From a bacterium (GTDB lineage Bacteria > Patescibacteriota > Minisyncoccia > Minisyncoccales > DG-74-3), in contig JAGHBK010000038.1 in assembly GCA_021161025.1 (NCBI GenBank), positions 1 to 9,296 on the forward strand: 9,296 nt of DNA, written 5' to 3'. The translations under genes and the position numbers were made by a program. A model generated the notes under the pieces. The model saw nothing but the letters and a program-made list of their open reading frames with translations, was not told the origin of the DNA and did not search any database. Shown one piece after another: positions 1 through 4,757 of the stretch (positions are counted from its first letter, which is position 1; every line of letters starts with the position of its first letter).

Positions 1-101
1 CATCCGAATTATCCGAATAAATTATATATATTAGATATATTAGGATCATTCGGATGAAAATTCGGATCATTCGGATCGCTGATATGGAAGTATTAGGATC
101 G
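1..101. repeat. Inverted ATTCGGAT-type repeat cluster, MITE-like, downstream of rpsT
   Basis: The cluster starts at the window edge, so its left part may be cut off. Positions 1-18 read CATCCGAATTATCCGAAT and match 3829-3846 exactly. After an AT-rich core of about 20 bp, the opposite orientation follows at 39-56 (ATTAGGATCATTCGGATG) and 60-79 (ATTCGGATCATTCGGATCGC); the latter matches 4282-4301 at 19 of 20 bases. A last module at 92-101 (ATTAGGATCG) overlaps the end of rpsT and contains its stop codon. The arms can pair into a long imperfect hairpin. It resembles the repeat-flanked GxxExxY block at 3768-4301 with the gene removed, hence the MITE-like reading. It might also terminate rpsT transcription, but I see no classical U-tract. 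Confidence 0.6.
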
Positions 102-353
102 TTTTACGGCTTTAGCAATACGGGATTTTTTTCTGGCTGCTGTATTTTTTTTAATCAAACCAACCTTCGCTGCTTTATCTAATAATTTATAAGCTTGGGG
201 TAAGAGGTTTTTTGCCTCTTTTATTTTCTTTTCAGCTAAAAACCTTTCGATTTTCTTTAAAACCTCTTTTATCTTTATTTTTCTCTTTAGATTTCGGATT
301 CTCCTCTTTTGACTCTGTCTTAAAGCCTTTTTTGCTGATTTAGTGACTGGCAT
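93..353 (-). CDS. rpsT: 30S ribosomal protein S20
   Basis: This 86-residue, very basic protein has the typical S20 size. Its N-terminus (MPVTKSAKKALRQSQKRR) matches the family pattern, in which a short MxxxKSAKK lead enters a long helix. The later LLDKAAKVGLIKKNTAARKK stretch is the conserved 'A.kGvIhkN.AARkKSRl' region. S20 binds 16S rRNA early in assembly of the small subunit. The start at 353 is the only one that gives the conserved N-terminus; no clear Shine-Dalgarno sequence precedes it. The gene lies downstream of uvrB on the same strand, separated by an 80-bp spacer with a perfect TATAAT box, so it probably has its own promoter. The final two residues and stop (CGA TCC TAA) belong to the repeat module at 92-101, so the C-terminal end is repeat-derived. 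Confidence 0.97.
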   Translation of the reverse strand: MPVTKSAKKALRQSQKRRIRNLKRKIKIKEVLKKIERFLAEKKIKEAKNLLPQAYKLLDKAAKVGLIKKNTAARKKSRIAKAVKRS

Positions 354-358
354 ATTTG

Positions 359-400
359 CTAAATGAAAAATTAAAAATTAAAAATGTAAAATGTGAAATT
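359..400. repeat. Heptamer tract in the uvrB-rpsT spacer
   Basis: About six consecutive 7-bp units with A-rich cores are visible: AAAAATT at 366-372 and 373-379, AAAAATG at 380-386, TAAAATG at 387-393 and TGAAATT at 394-400, with a looser unit before them. The tract lies between the candidate rpsT promoter and the rpsT start codon, so it would form most of the 5' leader. It has the same 7-bp period as the tracts in uvrB and in the Mur ligase gene. Confidence 0.65.
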
Positions 401-425
401 ATACTATCATACTTTCTATTCTTAA
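398..425 (-). promoter_or_regulatory. Candidate rpsT promoter
   Basis: On the minus strand a perfect TATAAT lies at 403-398. A TTAAGA at 425-420 could be the -35 element with 16-bp spacing. This would place the transcription start about 40 bases before the rpsT start codon. The -10 box is convincing because the spacer is short and the location is right; the -35 match is weaker, and an alternative TTGCTT at 429-424 has a poor 20-bp spacing. Confidence 0.45.
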
Positions 426-430
426 GCAAA

Positions 431-465
431 TTTTCACTTTTCACTTTTCACTTTTAACTTTTTAA
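431..465. repeat. TTTTCAC heptamer tract across the uvrB stop codon
   Basis: Three perfect TTTTCAC copies (431-437, 438-444, 445-451) are followed by TTTTAAC (452-458) and TTTTTAA (459-465). The uvrB stop codon at 436-434 and its last residues (KLKVKSEK) are encoded by the tract, so the repeat forms the extreme C-terminus of UvrB. Confidence 0.75.
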
Positions 466-2425
466 TCAAGTCTCTGATTTGGGCTGCCCTTTCAAAATCT
501 AAATTTTTAGAAGCTTCCCGCATTTCTTTTTCTAAAAGCTTCACATCTTTAATTACCCAAAACTCCGGACCCATTTCCTTTTTTTTCTGAGTAAAAGGCC
601 ATTCCCTAATTGCCTTTATTATTGGTTTTGGAATAATATTATGAGCTTTATTATACTCAACTTGAACCTTTCTTCTTCGGTTTACTTCTTTGATAGCCGC
701 TTTTATAGATTTCGTAATTTCATCGGCATATAAAATAACATGACCTTCAGGATGCCTGGCTGCCCTGCCCATAATTTGAATTAAGGTAGTTTCTGACCTT
801 AAAAAACCTTCTTTGTCTGCATCGAAAATAGCTACTAAAGCTACTTCTGGCAAATCTAATCCCTCTCTTAAAAGATTAATGCCTACTAACACATCATACT
901 TTCCTTCTCTTAAGTTTTTGATAAGATGAGGTCTTTCTAATGTCTTGATTTCGGCATGAATCCACTGGGTTCTAATCCCTTTTTCTACTAAAAATTCAGA
1001 GAGAGCTTCTGCTAACCTTTTAGTCAAAGTTAAAACTAAGACCTTCTGTCTTTTTTTAACTCTTTTTTTAATTTCCGAAATTAAATCCTTTACCTGATTT
1101 TCCGTTGGTCTTATTTCAATAGAGGGTTCTAATAATCCGGTTGGTCTAATTAGTTGTTCAACAATAAATTTTTTGCCTGACTTTTTCTTTTCATATTCTG
1201 CTGGGGTAGCTGAAACATAAATTATTTGATTTACTTTTTCATTAAACTCCTTAAATGTTAAAGGGCGATTGTCTAAAGCCGATGGAAGTCTAAATCCATA
1301 CTCAATTAAAGTTTCTTTCCTTGCTCTATCTTGGTTTGACATCGCCTTTAATTGGGGAATGGTTTGATGAGATTCATCTATGATAACCAAGAAATCTCTT
1401 GCCCCCACACCAGAATCATTGGTGTGGGGGTGAAGAAAATAATCTAATAATACAAATGGAGGCTCACCTGGTTTTCTAAATTCAAGATGCCGTGAATAGT
1501 TCTCGATACCATGACAGAAGCCAGTTTCTTTTAGCATTTCTAAATCGTATTTTGTTCTTTGTTCTAACCTTTGAGCTTCGAGTAGCTTACCTTTTTCCTT
1601 TAAAATCTTTAGTTGCTCTTGAAGCTCCAACTTTATATTTTCTATAGCAATATTTAATTTCTCTTGGGGAGTAACCCAAAAATGAGCAGGAAATAATCTT
1701 AAATTTGACATTTGACATTTGACATTTGACATTTCGAAATCTTTACCTTTAACCTCTCTTTTCATTATTTGCTCTATCTTATCACCACAAAATTCAATAC
1801 TAATTATTTCTTTTCCCGTAATGGTAAAGATTTCGATGACATCTCCTCTGACTCTAAAAGTGCCTGGTCTAAAATCAATATCATTTCTTTGATATTGTAA
1901 AGAGGTCAGATGAGATATTAAATCTTTTCTTTTGATTTTCTGTCCTGGTTTTAATTCCAGAGAAACTTTCTGATATGCCTCAGGAGACCCAATGTTATAA
2001 ATGCAAGAGACCGATGCCACTACAATAACATCCTGTCTCGTTAGGACATCTTGGATTGTTGCATGTCTTAATCTATCAATCTCTTCGTTTATTTTCGCAT
2101 CTTTCTCAATATAGGTATCTGTTTGAGGAATGTAAGCTTCCGGCTGATAGTAATCATAATATGAAATAAAGTAATGAACAGCGTTTTCTGGAAAAAACTC
2201 TTTAAATTCTTGGTATAATTGGGCAGCCAGCATTTTATTATGAGAAATAATTAAAGTAGGTCTTTGAATTCTTTCAATTACAGAGGCCATAGTAAAGGTT
2301 TTGCCAGAACCTGTAACACCCAAAAGTACTTGATGAAGAACACCATTTTTTAAATTCTTAGTTAGCTTCTCAATTGCTTGAGGTTGATCGCCAGTTGGTT
2401 TAAATGGGGCTTTTAATTTGAACAT
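434..2425 (-). CDS. uvrB: Excinuclease ABC subunit B (UvrB)
   Basis: UvrB is the damage-verifying helicase-like subunit of nucleotide excision repair; it takes DNA from UvrA and recruits UvrC. Visible motifs, counted from the start at 2425, are Walker A GVTGSGKT (36-43), the beta-hairpin YYDYYQPEAYIP (about 89-100), the DEAD-like box DESH (350-353), ARKETLIEYGFRLPSALDNR after it, the motif VI region QIMGRAARH, and a C-terminal UVR domain (NLDFERAAQIRDLI). Length is 663 residues, as expected. I chose 2425 because it gives the standard MFKL.xPFKPtGDQPQAI N-terminus; an in-frame ATG at 2458 would add 11 residues with no family counterpart. Two in-frame inserts are odd: a heptamer-encoded segment near residues 229-240 and a palindrome-encoded segment near 331-342, just before DESH. 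Neither breaks the frame. The gene is divergent from the Mur ligase. Confidence 0.97.
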   Translation of the reverse strand: MFKLKAPFKPTGDQPQAIEKLTKNLKNGVLHQVLLGVTGSGKTFTMASVIERIQRPTLIISHNKMLAAQLYQEFKEFFPENAVHYFISYYDYYQPEAYIPQTDTYIEKDAKINEEIDRLRHATIQDVLTRQDVIVVASVSCIYNIGSPEAYQKVSLELKPGQKIKRKDLISHLTSLQYQRNDIDFRPGTFRVRGDVIEIFTITGKEIISIEFCGDKIEQIMKREVKGKDFEMSNVKCQMSNLRLFPAHFWVTPQEKLNIAIENIKLELQEQLKILKEKGKLLEAQRLEQRTKYDLEMLKETGFCHGIENYSRHLEFRKPGEPPFVLLDYFLHPHTNDSGVGARDFLVIIDESHQTIPQLKAMSNQDRARKETLIEYGFRLPSALDNRPLTFKEFNEKVNQIIYVSATPAEYEKKKSGKKFIVEQLIRPTGLLEPSIEIRPTENQVKDLISEIKKRVKKRQKVLVLTLTKRLAEALSEFLVEKGIRTQWIHAEIKTLERPHLIKNLREGKYDVLVGINLLREGLDLPEVALVAIFDADKEGFLRSETTLIQIMGRAARHPEGHVILYADEITKSIKAAIKEVNRRRKVQVEYNKAHNIIPKPIIKAIREWPFTQKKKEMGPEFWVIKDVKLLEKEMREASKNLDFERAAQIRDLIKKLKVKSEK
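1402..1430. repeat. Perfect palindrome inserted in the uvrB coding region
   Basis: The arms CCCCCACACCA (1402-1412) and TGGTGTGGGGG (1420-1430) are perfect 11-bp reverse complements around a 7-base loop. The tract is much more GC-rich than its surroundings. On the minus strand it encodes most of the segment LHPHTNDSGVGA, placed between LLDYF and the FLVIIDESH helicase motif. In E. coli UvrB, as I recall it, these blocks are separated by only about five residues, so roughly ten are extra here. It looks like an in-frame insertion of a miniature palindromic element. Confidence 0.75.
1704..1731. repeat. TTTGACA x4 heptamer array inside uvrB
   Basis: Four perfect copies of TTTGACA lie head to tail, followed by a diverged TTTCGAA. 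On the minus strand they encode a 7-residue-period segment (MSNVKCQ then MSNLRLF) in the variable region before FPAHFWVTPQEK. Seven-base units shift through all three frames, so three units give a 7-residue peptide repeat while the frame is kept. Confidence 0.8.
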
Positions 2426-2487
2426 AAACCCGCTAACTAAAATTAGCTGAAATTTCATTTTTCTTCAAGGTAAGATAAAATAAAAAG

Positions 2488-3777
2488 ATGATAAAAGAAA
2501 TAATCAAAAAGTTTATTCCTCCTTCTTTGTTAAGTTTTTACCATTTTTGCTTATCCTTTTTGGGAGCCTTAATTTATCGATTTCCTTCGCGGAAAATAAA
2601 AGTTATTGGAGTGACAGGAACCAATGGAAAGACAACTGTGACTGAAATGATATCTAAAATTTTAGAAAAAGGGGGATATGAAGTTGCTTTATTAAACTCA
2701 GTCAGGTTTAAAATCAAAGATAAAGAATGGTCAAATACTTTAAGAATGACAATGCCTGGGCGTCTTCAAATTCAAAAGATTTTAAGGCAGGCAGTTAAAG
2801 AGGGATGTGACTATGCAGTTTTAGAGGTTACTTCAGAGGGAATAAAACAACATCGTCATAGGTTTATTGATTTTAAGGTCGCAGTTTTTACCAATTTGAC
2901 ACCAGAACATATTGAAGCTCATGGTTCCTTCGAGAATTATAAAAGAGCAAAAGGAAAACTTTTTCAGGCAACCAAAGAGGTTCACGTAATAAATTTAGAT
3001 GATAGACATGCAGAATATTTTTTACAGTTTTTAGCAAAAGAAAAATACCTTTATAAGCTCAAATCTCAAACCTCAAACCTCAAAGTCATAACTCAAAATT
3101 CAAAACTATTAGAAGCTGAAAACTGCCGAATACTGCCTAATGAGTTAAAGTTCACTCTTAATAATATTAATTTCAATCTTAAATTGTTGGGAAGGTTTAA
3201 TATCTATAATGCTTTAGCAGCAATTTGTGTTGGGCTCTCACAAGGCATCCCTTTGGAGACCTGCCAAAGGGCGCTGGAAAGCTTTCAAGGAGTTCCAGGA
3301 AGAATGGAAAAAGTTATATCTCACCCCTTTAAAGTTATCGTCGATTATGCTTTTACTCCCAATGCCCTGCGTAAAGTTTATGAAACTTTGCAAAACTCAA
3401 AACTCAAAACTCAAAACTCAAAACTAATTTGTGTTTTAGGTTCTTGTGGTGGGGGAAGAGATAGATGGAAAAGGCCTGTTTTAGGAAATTTAGCAGCTCA
3501 ATATTGTGATGAAGTAATTGTGACAAATGAAGACCCTTATGATGAAGACCCTGTGGAAATTATAGAACAAGTAGCTAAAGGTACCAAAGGTAAAGCAAGA
3601 AAGATTTTAGATAGAAGGAGAGCTATTAAGGAAGCTTTAAAATTAGCTAAACCTAAAGATGTAGTCGTTATTACTGGTAAAGGATGTGAAAGTTCTATCT
3701 GTGTAGCTGGAGGTAAAAAAATTCCTTGGGATGATAGGCGAGTGGTTAGAGAAGAATTTAAGAAACTGCGATCCTAA
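2488..3777 (+). CDS. MurE-type Mur ligase lacking the N-terminal UDP-binding domain
   Basis: The protein is an ATP-dependent amide ligase of the Mur family, closest in motif pattern to MurE (UDP-MurNAc-tripeptide synthetase). It shows the P-loop GTNGKTT (44-50), NLTPEHIEAHGSFENYKRAK (136-155, ending in the lysine expected to be carbamylated), GRFNIYNALAA (235-245), VPGRMEKV (269-276), a VDYAFTP version of the VDYAHTP motif (285-291), GGGRDRWKRP (321-330) and ITGKGCE (395-401). Length is 429 versus about 490-500 for E. coli MurE: the N-terminal domain is replaced by about 35 residues with a hydrophobic stretch (14-30). The usual DNPR specificity motif reads EDPY (348-351), so the amino acid added cannot be inferred. 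Two heptamer tracts encode residues 190-207 and 302-313. The last two residues and stop lie inside the 40-bp repeat starting at 3768. Confidence 0.88.
   Translation: MIKEIIKKFIPPSLLSFYHFCLSFLGALIYRFPSRKIKVIGVTGTNGKTTVTEMISKILEKGGYEVALLNSVRFKIKDKEWSNTLRMTMPGRLQIQKILRQAVKEGCDYAVLEVTSEGIKQHRHRFIDFKVAVFTNLTPEHIEAHGSFENYKRAKGKLFQATKEVHVINLDDRHAEYFLQFLAKEKYLYKLKSQTSNLKVITQNSKLLEAENCRILPNELKFTLNNINFNLKLLGRFNIYNALAAICVGLSQGIPLETCQRALESFQGVPGRMEKVISHPFKVIVDYAFTPNALRKVYETLQNSKLKTQNSKLICVLGSCGGGRDRWKRPVLGNLAAQYCDEVIVTNEDPYDEDPVEIIEQVAKGTKGKARKILDRRRAIKEALKLAKPKDVVVITGKGCESSICVAGGKKIPWDDRRVVREEFKKLRS
3058..3106. repeat. Seven-unit heptamer tract inside the Mur ligase gene
   Basis: Seven consecutive 7-bp units can be read: CTCAAAT, CTCAAAC, CTCAAAC, CTCAAAG, TCATAAC, TCAAAAT and TCAAAAC. 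The first three or four are nearly identical and the rest are diverged. They encode a lysine/serine/glutamine/asparagine-rich segment (KLKSQTSNLK, then VITQNSKL) in the middle domain, at a place with no conserved motif. Confidence 0.75.
3391..3425. repeat. CAAAACT x5 heptamer array inside the Mur ligase gene
   Basis: Five perfect head-to-tail copies of CAAAACT (35 bp) encode QNSKLKTQNSKL. The insert sits between the helix after VDYAFTP and the ICVLGSCGGG strand. It is the most perfect repeat tract in the window, suggesting recent expansion. Confidence 0.85.
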
Positions 3778-3847
3778 TTTACGAATACCATCTGAATTAT
3801 TCTAACAGCGATCCCAATCTACGAATGACATCCGAATTATCCGAATT
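3768..3847 (+). repeat. Tandem pair of 40-bp repeat units, left arm
   Basis: Two head-to-tail 40-bp units agree at 31 of 40 positions by my alignment. Each starts GCGATCC and contains a TACGAAT module, a CATCYGAAT module and a TATYCKAAY module. The first unit contains the Mur ligase stop codon at 3775-3777. The second ends 10 bp before the GxxExxY start codon, so the pair fills almost the whole spacer and leaves no recognisable Shine-Dalgarno site for that gene. Confidence 0.8.
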
Positions 3848-3857
3848 TTTTTAAAAT

Positions 3858-4733
3858 ATGAAGAATATTTTATACCCAAAATTATCATATAAACTTACCG
3901 GTCTCTGTTTCAAAATCCATAAACAACTGGGTCGTTTTTGTCGTGAAAAACAATACGCCGATGCCTTAGAGCGATTGCTTAAAGAAAATGCGATTTTTTA
4001 TAAGAGAGAATATGATTTAAGTAATTTAAATAAGAGCCTCAAAGGGAGCAGAGTTGATTTTTTAATTGAAAATAAAGTTCTCCTAGATGTGAAGGCAAAA
4101 AAGTTTATTACAAAAGAAGATTACAATCAGATGCAAAGGTATTTACAAACTAGTGGATTACAACTAGGTTTAATTGTTAATTTCCGGAACACTTATTTGA
4201 AACCTAAAAGAATATTAAATATTAAACTCTATTCGGAACATTCGGATGCGGCTTCGACTCATTTGGATAATTCGGATGTTAATTCGGATTATTCGGATCG
4301 CTTTAAAATTTTAGAACATACGGCTGATTTAAAAATAAAAGTCTTTGGGAAGACAAAAGAGGAGCTTTTTAAAAATGCTCTTTTGGGAATGATGAATGCC
4401 TTAAGAGCAGAAACCAAAAACCAAAAATCCCCGAAGGAAAGCAAGCTTCCTGCGGGGCAGGCAAAAATCAAAAAGATTAAGGTAAAATCTCTTAATATAG
4501 AAACCCTTTTAGTAGATTTTTTAAGTGAAGTTCTGTATTTCACGCAAATTAATCAGGAAGTCTATAGAGATATTAAATTTAAAAAACTTACCGACACTGA
4601 AATTGAAGGAGAATTAGTTGTTCAGGAAGTAGAGAGGTTTGGTGAAGATATTAAAGGGGTAACTTACCATGATTTAGATATCCACCAAAGAAAAGATAGA
4701 ATCTGGGAGGCTACTGTTTTGTTTGACTTATAA
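3858..4733 (+). CDS. GxxExxY PD-(D/E)XK-like nuclease fused to archease
   Basis: One 291-residue frame joins two families. Residues 1-125 are a GxxExxY protein (PDDEXK_3-like): a variant LGRFCREKQY motif (24-33), then D67 in GSRVDF, the D77-V-K79 core in LLDVKAK, and QMQRY (91-95), consistent with a D...DXK nuclease fold. Its activity is unproven. Residues 126-148 (SEHSDAAS...SDYSDR) are encoded by the ATTCGGAT repeat arm. Residues 149-291 are a complete archease, with EHTAD (153-157) and the C-terminal KGVTYHDLDIHQRK and VLFDL. Archease promotes guanylylation and turnover of RtcB, whose gene lies two genes downstream. Archease has no evident start codon of its own, apart from a possible in-frame TTG at 4263. 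A repeat/palindrome insert encodes about residues 186-205. The start at 3858 gives the family's N-terminus but has no Shine-Dalgarno site. Confidence 0.87.
   Translation: MKNILYPKLSYKLTGLCFKIHKQLGRFCREKQYADALERLLKENAIFYKREYDLSNLNKSLKGSRVDFLIENKVLLDVKAKKFITKEDYNQMQRYLQTSGLQLGLIVNFRNTYLKPKRILNIKLYSEHSDAASTHLDNSDVNSDYSDRFKILEHTADLKIKVFGKTKEELFKNALLGMMNALRAETKNQKSPKESKLPAGQAKIKKIKVKSLNIETLLVDFLSEVLYFTQINQEVYRDIKFKKLTDTEIEGELVVQEVERFGEDIKGVTYHDLDIHQRKDRIWEATVLFDL
4231..4301 (-). repeat. Inverted repeat arm translated as the fusion linker
   Basis: Read on the minus strand, the first 41 bases (4301-4261) align with the 40-bp unit at 3808-3847 with two small gaps and a few mismatches; both share GCGATCC, CGAAT and ACATCCGAATTATCC. 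The remaining part (4260-4231) is a diverged second unit ending in CATCCGAATGTTCCGAAT. On the plus strand the arm is fully open in the archease frame and encodes a Ser/Asp/Asn/His-rich linker. Confidence 0.75.
4413..4461. repeat. Heptamer plus GC-rich palindrome inserted in the archease domain
   Basis: About two A-rich heptamers (ACCAAAA at 4413-4419, a second from 4420) lead into an imperfect palindrome: CCCCGAAGGAA (4429-4439) pairs with TTCCTGCGGGG (4447-4457) with one mismatch and a 7-base loop. A nested perfect stem CCTGC/GCAGG spans 4449-4461. The tract encodes roughly TKNQKSPKESKLPAGQAK, between the LLGMMNALRA helix and the conserved LNIETLLVDFLSEVLY region, where archeases normally have a short link. 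The frame is kept. Confidence 0.7.
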
Positions 4734-4757
4734 GATAAAGGAAGTAAAAATAACTAT

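Larger units (their letters stand above)
3768..4301 (+). mobile_element. Candidate GxxExxY-nuclease element with inverted 40-bp repeat arms
   Basis: The block is bounded by GCGATCC at 3768 and its reverse complement GGATCGC ending at 4301. The left arm is two tandem 40-bp units (3768-3807 and 3808-3847). The right arm (4231-4301) carries the same modules in inverse orientation. The inner modules facing the gene are CATCCGAATTATCCGAAT (3829-3846) and ATTCGGAACATTCGGATG (4231-4248), two mismatches from perfect inverted repeats. The only gene content between the arms is the GxxExxY nuclease-like domain. The block sits exactly between the Mur ligase stop and the archease N-terminus. No target-site duplication is visible, and I cannot name an established transposon family, so mobility is inference from architecture and from the gene-less copy at 1-101. 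Confidence 0.5.

Noticed and set aside
1..90. CRISPR-like array from the repeated ATTCGGAT modules
   Set aside because: Units are 8-9 bp, occur in both orientations, have no uniform spacers, and no cas genes are present.
2426..2487. Divergent promoters between uvrB and the Mur ligase
   Set aside because: TAAGAT/TAAAAT boxes lie just before the Mur ligase ATG, but no adequate -35 element is found at proper spacing; a promoter is likely here but I cannot place it.
3227..3427. Second reading frame inside the Mur ligase gene
   Set aside because: Its peptide has no family features and the overlapping frame carries all Mur ligase motifs; the heptamer tract keeps extra frames open by chance.
3841..3857. 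Rho-independent terminator from the T-run after CCGAAT
   Set aside because: A run of seven T is present, but there is no stable GC-rich hairpin just before it, only weak repeat modules in one orientation.
4289..4543. Minus-strand frame opposite the archease domain
   Set aside because: The plus strand encodes a clear archease; the opposite peptide is a low-complexity shadow.
3858..4733. The fusion as an assembly error
   Set aside because: Both domains and the repeat-coded linker share one uninterrupted frame and the linker repeats are diverged, not identical; a collapse error cannot be fully excluded without reads.
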